From Hyphomicrobiales bacterium (GTDB lineage Bacteria; Pseudomonadota; Alphaproteobacteria; Rhizobiales; Xanthobacteraceae), in NCBI GenBank assembly GCA_016210825.1, contig JACQTM010000372.1, positions 1 to 30,679 on the forward strand: DNA of 30,679 nucleotides. Reading direction: 5' to 3'. The notes below the pieces were generated by a model that was not told the origin of the DNA, made no database searches, and saw nothing but the letters and a program-made list of their open reading frames with translations. Position 1 is the first letter of the stretch. Each line of letters begins with the position of its first letter. Of the stretch, positions 1 through 6,628 are shown piece after piece. Both the position numbers and the translations under genes were made by a program.

Positions 1-1117
1 CGACGTTCACGCGCCGGTCGGTCTCGATGCGCAAATTGGCCGTCATGCCGGGAAGCAATTCAAGGCGCGGATTATCGACGGAAATGATCGTCGTGTAGAT
101 CACAACATTCTGCACGGTCTGTGAGCCAAGCCGCACCTGCTTGACTGTGCCTTCGAAATTGCGGCCCGGATAGGCATTGACCGTAAAGATGGCGGTTTGC
201 CCGGTCTTGACGCGGCCGACATCGGTCTCATCGATGTTGGCGGCGATTTCCATGCGATGCAGATCGTCGGCGATGAGAAACAAGATCGGAGCCTGCAACG
301 AAGCGGCCACGGTCTGCCCAAGCTCGACGTTGCGTTGGACGACGACGCCGGAGACCGGCGAGCGGATATCCGTGTTGCGCAGGTCGACTTCGATTTGCCG
401 CACAGCCGCCTCGCGCTGCGCGATTTGCGCGGTGACCGCCTTGAGATTTGCCTCCGCGACCTGCAGATCGGCGGCAAGTCCATGAATTTGCGCTTCGGCG
501 GACCTTATTTGCGCGCGCGCCGAATTGAGCGCAGCCTGTTGAGCGTCACGGGTCGTTCGCGCGGTATCGAACGTGGCTTCGGCTGCGAATCCGCGTGAAC
601 GCAGATCGCTTTGGCGTTTGAAGATTCGCTCGGCGTCGCCCAGCAGCGCCTCGTTACGCTGCACTTGCGCCTCGGCATCGGCTCTCGTGGCGTGTGCTTT
701 CTCCGTGTCCGCGCGCACCTTTTCAATTAGCCCTTTCTGGACGAGCTGCTGGGCGCGCATCTGGTCAAGGTCGGCGCGTGCGGCGTCGAGACGCGCGCGG
801 ATCTGGTCGGAGTTTAGTCGCGCGACCACTTGATCGGCTTTCACCTCGGAATTGTAGTCGGCGAGAATTTCGACGACCTGCCCGGAAAGCTGAGAGCCGA
901 CGATCACCGTCGTGGTCGGATTGATCGTGCCGGTGGCGTTCACGGTTGCGATGATGTCGCCGCGATCGGCCTTGGCGAGGTGAAACCCGGATTCAGCCGG
1001 AGCCATGGTCCGGTCTGGAAACAGGTAATAGGCGACGGCGACAGCCACCGCCAGAATGACAAGCGTGGTCGAGAGAGGGCGCATCGAGAAAAGTATAGAT
1101 AGACGGCGCGCCAACAT
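1..1117 (-). CDS. HlyD/MacA-family efflux periplasmic adaptor subunit, C-terminus cut by window edge
   Basis: Periplasmic adaptor (membrane fusion protein) that would link an inner-membrane pump, probably a MacB-type ABC transporter or an RND pump, to an outer-membrane channel. About 372 residues are visible. An N-terminal membrane anchor (STTLVILAVAVAVAYYLF) comes first. A biotinyl-lipoyl half-motif follows (GSQLSGQVVEI), then a long Ala/Gln/Arg/Glu-rich alpha-helical hairpin. The second lipoyl half (IRSPVSGVVVQRNVELGQTV) and the start of the beta-barrel (ETDVGRVKTGQTAIF, YPGRNFEGTV) complete what is visible. The frame is still open at base 1, so the stop and probably the pump genes lie beyond the window. 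ATG at 1117 gives MLARRLSILFSMRPL; ATG at 1084 is an equally plausible start, and neither has a clear Shine-Dalgarno. An FNR/FixK-like palindrome lies 57 nt upstream of 1117. The family is certain; the substrate is unknown. Confidence 0.88.
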   Translation of the reverse strand, partial: MLARRLSILFSMRPLSTTLVILAVAVAVAYYLFPDRTMAPAESGFHLAKADRGDIIATVNATGTINPTTTVIVGSQLSGQVVEILADYNSEVKADQVVARLNSDQIRARLDAARADLDQMRAQQLVQKGLIEKVRADTEKAHATRADAEAQVQRNEALLGDAERIFKRQSDLRSRGFAAEATFDTARTTRDAQQAALNSARAQIRSAEAQIHGLAADLQVAEANLKAVTAQIAQREAAVRQIEVDLRNTDIRSPVSGVVVQRNVELGQTVAASLQAPILFLIADDLHRMEIAANIDETDVGRVKTGQTAIFTVNAYPGRNFEGTVKQVRLGSQTVQNVVIYTTIISVDNPRLELLPGMTANLRIETDRRVNV

Positions 1118-1173
1118 GATGCCGGATGTAGCAGCCGATTGCGGCAAGGTCACGTTACGGTTCCATCACCTGA

Positions 1174-1187
1174 TTGACCTATGTCAA
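1174..1187 (-). promoter_or_regulatory. FNR/FixK-type box upstream of the efflux adaptor
   Basis: On the minus strand the site reads TTGACATAGGTCAA. This is TTGA-N6-TCAA, in fact TTGAC-N4-GTCAA, an exact dyad matching the known consensus of CRP/FNR-family regulators (FNR, FixK, Dnr). It lies in the gap between the DUF1345 stop (1216) and the adaptor start (1117 or 1084). If it acts as a class II activator site centred near -41.5, transcription would start near 1139. I see no good -10 at the matching position, the nearest candidate being TAACGT at 1157-1152. Oxygen- or nitric-oxide-responsive control is inferred from the motif only. Confidence 0.55.
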
Positions 1188-1215
1188 GAATTCCGGTGCT
1201 TTTTCAATCAACTAA

Positions 1216-1896
1216 CTAAATCAGATTGGCGCCGATGTTCACCGTTAGCGCAAGGATTGCGACGCTGAAGAAAAACGATACAACGCCATGCGCGACCACG
1301 AGCCGGCGGACCCGCTTGGTCGTGACCTGCACATCGGAGACCTGGAAAGTCATTCCGATGACAAAGGAGAAATAGACGAAGTCCCAATAATCCGGCTGCC
1401 TCTCATTGGGAAATGACAACCCGCCGCCGCGGCCCAAATCTGCCCCGCCATAGAATTCATGTGCATAGTGAAGTGCGAAGATCGTGTGGGTGAGCGTCCA
1501 TGACACCAGTACCGTCACCGCCGCGAGGGCAAAATAACCGGTCTGAGATTGCCCTTCCGATATCCGCACCTCGCCCAGCAGTACGACGATCGCGACGAGG
1601 CTCGCGATCACGGCCATGGTTGTCAACAACAGGATTAGGAGAGCGCCTTCATCCTGATCGGCGGCGCGGCTGCGCACCCGCTTGAGATCGAAATTGCTCA
1701 TGGCGATGAAAGCGAGCGCAAGATAGATCGCGATCGAGATGTCCCAGCCGATCAACGCACGCGTTGCAGCCCGCCAAGCCGCTGGCAATAAATAGAATAG
1801 AACCAACGCAAATAAACCGCACGCGATCAGCTTGCCGTGATTGCGCATGACGCGGACCGTCATTGGCCTTCTATCTGTTTTGCTTGGCATGCGCAT
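1216..1896 (-). CDS. DUF1345 family integral membrane protein
   Basis: A 226-residue inner-membrane protein of the DUF1345 family, whose function is not established. Hydrophobic segments lie at roughly residues 23-41, 50-67, 86-108, 120-140, 170-186 and 198-222. The family hallmark is the stretch around residues 169-190 (DYWDFVYFSFVIG, then MTFQVSDV). It resembles the pore-helix plus filter layout of cation channels without carrying a true TVGYG filter. The start at 1896 is supported by GGAG at 1906-1909, nine bases upstream; a later ATG at 1863 is possible. It follows ispA on the same strand with a 24-nt gap, so the two are probably co-transcribed. Family assignment is firm; any transport role is speculation. 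Confidence 0.85.
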   Translation of the reverse strand: MRMPSKTDRRPMTVRVMRNHGKLIACGLFALVLFYLLPAAWRAATRALIGWDISIAIYLALAFIAMSNFDLKRVRSRAADQDEGALLILLLTTMAVIASLVAIVVLLGEVRISEGQSQTGYFALAAVTVLVSWTLTHTIFALHYAHEFYGGADLGRGGGLSFPNERQPDYWDFVYFSFVIGMTFQVSDVQVTTKRVRRLVVAHGVVSFFFSVAILALTVNIGANLI

Positions 1897-1920
1897 GTTC
1901 CAGAGCTCCGCCCAGATCGA

Positions 1921-2856
1921 TCAATTGTGCCGTTCGGCGACGAAGTGCGCCGCTGCACGCAATATGTCCGCTTTAGCTCCGAATGGAGAAAGCGCTGTCT
2001 CAGCCTCGGCAACAAGCCTCCCGAGCCGTTTGCGTGCTTCGGTAATTCCAAGAATGCCGACAAGCGTCGCTTTCCCGCTTGGCGCATCCTTGCGTGCCGA
2101 CTTGCCAAGCAGGGCCGGATCGCCTTCCACATCGAGCAAGTCGTCAGCGATCTGAAAGGCCTGACCCAGTGCGCGTCCATATTGCGATAGCGCGGCATGC
2201 GCGTCGGGCGACGCCGCGCCAAGAAGCGCGCCGGCAATGCAGGCTAAGTGCAGGAGCGCACCGGTCTTCATTGACTGCAACCGTGCAACCTCGAATTCAT
2301 CGAAGCTCAGCTTCTCGGCAAAGCGTCCCTCCGCGGCGAGATCGAACATCTGTCCGCCGGCCATGCCGCCCAATCCGGCTGCGCGCGAAAGCGCTAATAC
2401 CAGCGCGATGCGTACGGACGCGTCGGAGTGAGTTTGCGGCCGTGACAGCAGATCAAAGGCGAAAGTGAGCAAACAATCTCCGGCAAGGATCGCGGTCGCC
2501 TCGTCAAATGCCTTGTGCACGGTTGGCCGCCCACGGCGCATGTCGTCGTTGTCCATTGCCGGCAAATCGTCGTGGACGAGGGAATAACAATGCACGCATT
2601 CAAGCGCGGCGCCGGCCATCAGCGCGCGCTCGCGCGGCACGGCGAACAGCTCCGCGCTTTGAACTACAAGAAAAGGTCGCAATCGCTTGCCACCCCCAAG
2701 GCTCGCATGGCACATGGCCTCGACAAGACGCGCCGGCCGCGAGACCTCTCCCTCCGCAAGCGGATCGCTCAGCAGTTCCGCGAGTAGGCGCTCGACATCG
2801 CGCGCGACGGCTTCGAGCGCGGCGGCAAAGCGAGGATAGTCAGGCGTTTTTGTCAT
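1921..2856 (-). CDS. ispA: Farnesyl diphosphate synthase (geranyltranstransferase)
   Basis: Short-chain trans-prenyltransferase that condenses isopentenyl diphosphate with allylic diphosphates to give farnesyl diphosphate, the precursor of ubiquinone, undecaprenyl phosphate and hopanoids. It is cytosolic. At 311 residues it has normal length. Visible motifs are GGKRLRP at 55-61, the first Asp-rich motif HDDLPAMDNDD at 95-105 followed by RRGRP, the KTGAL region at 197-201, and the second Asp-rich motif DDLLD at 238-242. The YSLVHDD context with aromatic Tyr91 before the first Asp motif matches bacterial farnesyl synthases rather than longer-chain enzymes. It is divergent from mtgA across a 106-nt gap and probably leads an operon with the DUF1345 gene. 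The usual neighbours xseB and dxs are not in the window. Confidence 0.95.
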   Translation of the reverse strand: MTKTPDYPRFAAALEAVARDVERLLAELLSDPLAEGEVSRPARLVEAMCHASLGGGKRLRPFLVVQSAELFAVPRERALMAGAALECVHCYSLVHDDLPAMDNDDMRRGRPTVHKAFDEATAILAGDCLLTFAFDLLSRPQTHSDASVRIALVLALSRAAGLGGMAGGQMFDLAAEGRFAEKLSFDEFEVARLQSMKTGALLHLACIAGALLGAASPDAHAALSQYGRALGQAFQIADDLLDVEGDPALLGKSARKDAPSGKATLVGILGITEARKRLGRLVAEAETALSPFGAKADILRAAAHFVAERHN

Positions 2857-2962
2857 GCGTCAACGCTCGCGGCCGAACGCCGCATCTGCTGTGAAGTTGT
2901 ACAGGATTTCCTCTAAAGATGAAGGCGACCAACTTCTATTCACTTACTAACGGCATTGATTG

Positions 2963-3688
2963 ATGATCATCGACGCGTCGCCGCCGCCTCAACCTTCGCG
3001 AAAGCGCGTTCCTGGACGCCTTCTGTTTGCGCTTGTACTCGCCGTATTCGCCATACTGTTGCTGCCGTATCTGTTGACGCCGCTCTATCGCTTCGTGCCC
3101 GCGGTCTCTACACCCATGGTGTGGCGTTGGATGACCGGCGCGCGCGTCGTGCACGCTTATTTGCCGCTTGATGCCATGGCTCCGGCTCTCCCACGGCTGG
3201 TGGTGATCGCCGAGGATGCGCGGTTCTGCACTCATAATGGCGTTGACTTGCGGGAGCTGCGCGCAGCGATCCTCAGCGCCGATGACGTAAGCGAGCTTCG
3301 CGGGGGCTCAACCATCACTCAGCAGACGGTGAAAAATCTCTTTCTGTGGCCGGGTCGTAGCTACCTGCGAAAAGCGCTCGAGTTCCCACTCGCGTTGTGG
3401 ATGGATTTCATCCTCCCGAAGCACCGCATTCTCGAACTTTACCTCAATGTCGTCGAATGGGGTCCGAACGGGGAATTCGGCGCGGAAGCCGGCGCGCGCC
3501 GCGCCTTCGGCAAATCGGCACGCGATGTTGCGCCCCGAGAGGCGGCCCTGCTCGCCGCCGTATTGCCCAATCCCAGGCGCCGCAATGCGCGTGTACCCGG
3601 CGCCGGCTTGCGGCGGCTCGCAGGCATCTACGAGACGCGGGCCGCCGTTGCAGCCGGCGTCGACGAATGCTTTCGATCGAGACGCTAG
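2963..3688 (+). CDS. mtgA: Monofunctional biosynthetic peptidoglycan transglycosylase
   Basis: Glycosyltransferase family 51 enzyme that polymerises lipid II into glycan strands at the outer face of the inner membrane, with no transpeptidase domain. It has 241 residues, the normal size for MtgA. An N-terminal anchor lies at about residues 19-40. The active-site motif AEDARFCTHNGVD contains the catalytic Glu at residue 84. It is followed by RGGSTITQQTVKNLFL near 113-128 and then by KALEFPLALWMD, the conserved ILELYLNVVEWG and GAEAGARRAFGKSA. I chose the ATG at 2963; a TTG directly before it (2960) is less likely. It is divergent from ispA. rpmF follows after 91 nt with its own probable promoter overlapping the mtgA stop. 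Confidence 0.95.
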   Translation: MIIDASPPPQPSRKRVPGRLLFALVLAVFAILLLPYLLTPLYRFVPAVSTPMVWRWMTGARVVHAYLPLDAMAPALPRLVVIAEDARFCTHNGVDLRELRAAILSADDVSELRGGSTITQQTVKNLFLWPGRSYLRKALEFPLALWMDFILPKHRILELYLNVVEWGPNGEFGAEAGARRAFGKSARDVAPREAALLAAVLPNPRRRNARVPGAGLRRLAGIYETRAAVAAGVDECFRSRR

Positions 3689-3714
3689 CCTTCGCGGGAG
3701 GCTTCCTCTATAAG
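3686..3714 (+). promoter_or_regulatory. Candidate sigma-70 promoter for rpmF
   Basis: A TATAAG -10 element at 3709-3714, inside CTCTATAAGCC, lies 17 nt after a weak -35 TAGCCT at 3686-3691, which overlaps the mtgA stop codon. The -10 is good and the -35 poor. This would allow rpmF to be expressed separately from mtgA, as expected for a ribosomal protein gene. It is a pattern match only. Confidence 0.35.
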
Positions 3715-3779
3715 CCCGGCAAATTCAAGTCACAATTCGGGTGCCTTGCCCCCCGACCGTATTGCAGGAGACCGACGCC

Positions 3780-3965
3780 ATGGCCGTGCCGAAACGCAAA
3801 GTATCTCCGTCGAGACGCGGCATGCGCCGTTCCGCCGATGCCCTCAAGCAGCCGACATATATCGAGGACAAGGATTCCGGCGAATTGCGCCGTCCCCATC
3901 ACATCGATCTCAAGACCGGCATGTACAAAGGCCGCCAGGTTTTGAAGGCAAAGACCGAGGTTTGA
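3780..3965 (+). CDS. rpmF: 50S ribosomal protein L32
   Basis: Small basic protein of the large ribosomal subunit, 61 residues. It begins MAVPKRKVSPSRRGMRRSAD, the diagnostic L32 N-terminus, and continues with PHHIDLKTGMYKGRQVL. There are no cysteines, so it is the form without the zinc ribbon, as is common in alphaproteobacteria. The start at 3780 is fixed by AGGAG at 3766-3770, nine bases upstream, and by family alignment; a longer in-frame reading from 3741 would add residues not found in L32. It is followed by a small membrane protein gene after 51 nt. Confidence 0.97.
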   Translation: MAVPKRKVSPSRRGMRRSADALKQPTYIEDKDSGELRRPHHIDLKTGMYKGRQVLKAKTEV

Positions 3966-4016
3966 TCCACGCGGACGTCCGAAGTATCGCAGCGACAGCA
4001 GGAGGAGGCTCAATCC

Positions 4017-4427
4017 ATGTTTCTCGTCGGTTTTCCCCTGCTGCTGATCCCATTCGCGATCTACAACATCATCGCCTTCCTGTTCGGCACCGGCTTCAAC
4101 GACACGCTGTTCACGGTGCGGATGCTGTCGGGCGCCGAGTGGGGCGTGACGACGAGCGATATCCTGCTGCTGCTCGGTATCTTGCTACTGTTTGTGGAAA
4201 TCCTCAAAGCGACACGATTCGGCACGCGCGCGATCGTCGATCATATCTTGTCGCTCTTACTATTCATCGCCATGCTTGCTGAATTCATGATCGTGCACAA
4301 AGCCGCGACCTCGACCTTCTTCATTCTCTTGGCGTTGTCATTCGTCGATGTAGTGTCCGGCTTCTCGGTCACGATTCGTACGGCGCAACGCGATATCGCT
4401 CTCGATACCGATCATCTGCCGCAATAA
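4017..4427 (+). CDS. Small four-helix membrane protein, function unknown
   Basis: A 136-residue hydrophobic protein with about four membrane segments (roughly residues 3-24, 47-63, 72-91 and 97-114). Its polar C-terminal tail runs from TIRTAQRDIAL to LPQ. A strong Shine-Dalgarno (GGAGGAGG at 4001-4008, eight bases before the ATG) and well-behaved coding sequence show that it is a real gene. I do not recognise a named family, although similar short membrane proteins are common in Hyphomicrobiales. It lies in the same direction as rpmF and the downstream gamma-glutamyltransferase-like gene (78-nt gap) and may be co-transcribed. There is no enzymatic motif. Confidence 0.75.
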   Translation: MFLVGFPLLLIPFAIYNIIAFLFGTGFNDTLFTVRMLSGAEWGVTTSDILLLLGILLLFVEILKATRFGTRAIVDHILSLLLFIAMLAEFMIVHKAATSTFFILLALSFVDVVSGFSVTIRTAQRDIALDTDHLPQ

Positions 4428-4505
4428 GATACGAACAATCCGCCGCCATAAACGGGCGGACATGGCATGCGCGTCTTCGCATGACAGCCGCTGGACTTCA
4501 TCCAC

Positions 4506-6089
4506 ATGACCCGCGATTTCCATTTCCCCGGCCGCTCGACCGTGATCGCCAGCGAAGCCATGGCTGCGACTTCGCATCCGCTCGCGACACTGGCCGCGGT
4601 GGAGACATTGCGCGCGGGTGGCAATGCCGCTGACGCGGCAGTGACCGCGGTCGCCTTGCTTAGCGTGCTCGAGCCGCACATGACCGGCATCGGCGGCGAC
4701 TGCTTCTGCCTCGTCGTCAAACCGGGTGCGGAGCCGTGGGGCTATAACGGCTCCGGCCGCACCGGTGCCGCGATCAATGCGGAAAGTCTTATCGGCCAAG
4801 GAATCCGGGCGATTGGCATGGATTCCATCCATGCCGTGACCGTGCCAGGCGCGGTCGAAGCGTGGGACACGATTCTCAAGACGCACGGGCGCTTAGGTCT
4901 CGATCGTGCGCTCGTGCCCGCGATCCTGCATGCAGAGCAGGGCATTCCAGTCGCCCCGCGAGTCGCCCATGACTGGGCCTTCGCCATCGAACGCCTACGC
5001 GGCGATCCCGGCGCGACGAAACATTTTCTCCCCGAAGGGCAGGCGCCCGTCGCGGGCGACGTCATCAAGTTCCCAGCGCTCGCCACAACGCTGAAAACAA
5101 TAGCCGCGAATGGCGCACGCGCCTTTTACAACGGGGCCATTGCTGAAGACATCGCAGCGACTGTCGCTGCGCGCGGCGGAACGCTCACGGCATCGGATTT
5201 TGCGGTCCATCGCGGCGACGAAGTACGTCCGATCGCGAACGCCTATCGCAATCTCGATATCGTGGAGTTACCGCCAAACGGACAGGGGCTTGCCGCGCTG
5301 GTGCTCCTGAACATCCTGGAGCGGTTCGAACTATCGGCGCTTGATCCATTCGGACCGGAACGATTCCATATCGCGCTCGAAGCCGGGCGGCTCGCGTATG
5401 CCGTGCGCGACACGCATTTCGCCGATCCAAGCTTCATGCGCATTGCAGCCACTGCGCTGCTCGACCGCGCATTTGCCGCCGATCTTGCCGCGCGCATCGA
5501 TCGCACCCGCCGCGTCGAATTGCCAAAGGCGCCCGCGCCGCGCGGCGACACCGTGCTCGTCACGATTGTCGACCGCGACCGAATGGCGGTGTCGATGATC
5601 AATTCGCTGTTCTCCTCGTTCGGCGTCGGCATCGCCACCGAGAAGACCGGCATCATGCTGCACAATCGCGGGTGGGGGTTCGTTGTCGAGCCCGATCATC
5701 CAAATTGCGTCGGACCGAACAAACGGCCAATGCACACCATCATTCCCGCGCTCGCGATGCGCGATGGGCGGTGCGAGATGTCATTCGGTGTGATGGGCGG
5801 CGGCTATCAGGCAATGGGGCACGCCCATTTTATTTCCAACATGGTCGATTACGGAATGGATATTCAGGCGGCCATCGACGGTCCCCGGGTGTTCTTCGAA
5901 GGCGAAAAGACGATGGTCGAACGCGGCATACCTGCAGCCACGATCGATGGTCTTAAGCGCCGCGGCCACGACATCATGGTTCGGCCGCTGCCGCTCGGCG
6001 GCGGTCAGGCGATCCGGATTGACTGGGAACGCGGGGTGCTGATCGGCGCATCCGATCCGCGCAAGGATGGCTGCGCGCTCGGCTATTGA
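4506..6089 (+). CDS. Gamma-glutamyltransferase-family protein (Ntn hydrolase)
   Basis: A 527-residue member of the gamma-glutamyltranspeptidase family, in which autocleavage before a threonine yields a two-subunit N-terminal-nucleophile hydrolase acting on gamma-glutamyl bonds. Visible are HPLATLAAVETLRAGGNAADAAV (residues 24-46) and EPHMTGIGGDCF (56-67). The processing site RGDTVLVTIVD places the presumed nucleophile at Thr349. SMINSLFSSFG and the C-terminal MSFGVMGGGYQAMGHA complete the picture. The absence of a signal peptide and the GDTV processing motif suit the YwrD-like cytosolic branch better than periplasmic GGT. The substrate is therefore open; glutathione, another gamma-glutamyl compound or a beta-lactam-like amide are possible. 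The start has no clear ribosome-binding site. Confidence 0.88.
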   Translation: MTRDFHFPGRSTVIASEAMAATSHPLATLAAVETLRAGGNAADAAVTAVALLSVLEPHMTGIGGDCFCLVVKPGAEPWGYNGSGRTGAAINAESLIGQGIRAIGMDSIHAVTVPGAVEAWDTILKTHGRLGLDRALVPAILHAEQGIPVAPRVAHDWAFAIERLRGDPGATKHFLPEGQAPVAGDVIKFPALATTLKTIAANGARAFYNGAIAEDIAATVAARGGTLTASDFAVHRGDEVRPIANAYRNLDIVELPPNGQGLAALVLLNILERFELSALDPFGPERFHIALEAGRLAYAVRDTHFADPSFMRIAATALLDRAFAADLAARIDRTRRVELPKAPAPRGDTVLVTIVDRDRMAVSMINSLFSSFGVGIATEKTGIMLHNRGWGFVVEPDHPNCVGPNKRPMHTIIPALAMRDGRCEMSFGVMGGGYQAMGHAHFISNMVDYGMDIQAAIDGPRVFFEGEKTMVERGIPAATIDGLKRRGHDIMVRPLPLGGGQAIRIDWERGVLIGASDPRKDGCALGY

Positions 6090-6109
6090 GCCTCGCGCGG
6101 ACCGGCGCC

Positions 6110-6283
6110 TTACATGGAATGCAGGATGGAACCGCCGGTGAAAGCAGGTGTCGCAGCGGTTGTGACGTAATGCCGTGCTGCTTCCAGCGGCTCCGCACGT
6201 CGGCGTTCGCGGGTCTGCGGCGCTTGATCGGCGGTCGCGATCAGTTGGGCGAGAAATGCCGCGGAGGGCCGCCGGATGGACAT
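6110..6283 (-). CDS. Probable small conserved protein, function unknown
   Basis: An open frame encoding 57 residues from ATG 6283. It begins MSIRRPSAAFLAQLIATADQ and contains QTRERRRAEP. I have an impression of similar short proteins with an AQLIAT / PQTR-RRAEP core in Bradyrhizobium-like genomes, which I cannot verify here. Codons are rich in G and C at third positions, like neighbouring real genes. The frame stays open upstream to 6481, giving 123 residues, so the start is uncertain; 6283 has no clear ribosome-binding site. It converges with the gamma-glutamyltransferase gene 20 nt away. No domain, signal peptide or membrane segment is visible. Confidence 0.5.
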   Translation of the reverse strand: MSIRRPSAAFLAQLIATADQAPQTRERRRAEPLEAARHYVTTAATPAFTGGSILHSM

Positions 6284-6628
6284 TTGGGGTGCTTTGAGCC
6301 TGGCAATCGTTGGAATGGCTACAAGATCGCGGCAGGCGGAGGCAGGGGGCCTTCTCATCCACGCGCTGCGCGTCGTCGTGGTGGCACCTGAAGCTGTCGA
6401 AATGTAAAGATCTGACCCGCCCAATGCCGCCTCCTGTCTCGTTTCGGGACATATCGTTCCCGTTCGTACAGGATGTCGCAAACGCCATGCCGATCGGCGC
6501 TAGCGGCAGCCATCAAAGCCAATGCCGCTGCTTTTCGGAATGTTTAGGTTTTTCGCATAGCCTCGACTCGGTTCTGTCGCCGACCAGTCAACTTTGGCGC
6601 GGTCGCAGCGTTCCAAAAAGGGTCGGCC
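6284..6628. other. Intergenic stretch with no supported gene
   Basis: 345 nt between the small minus-strand gene and the GGDEF-EAL gene. The upstream extension of the minus-strand frame covers 6284-6481 but reads as low-quality coding, for example a run of four threonines. The rest should hold the promoter of the plus-strand gene at 6629, whose frame is closed by a TAG at 6545. I see no convincing -35/-10 pair, terminator or RNA. Confidence 0.4.

Noticed and set aside
2079..2468. Several long Arg-rich plus-strand frames across ispA
   Set aside because: They are antisense shadows of a gene with complete prenyltransferase motifs, a common effect in high-GC DNA.
5781..6488. A 235-residue minus-strand open frame
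   Set aside because: It overlaps the conserved C-terminus of the gamma-glutamyltransferase gene on the other strand and has shadow-type composition (Arg/Ser/His-rich).
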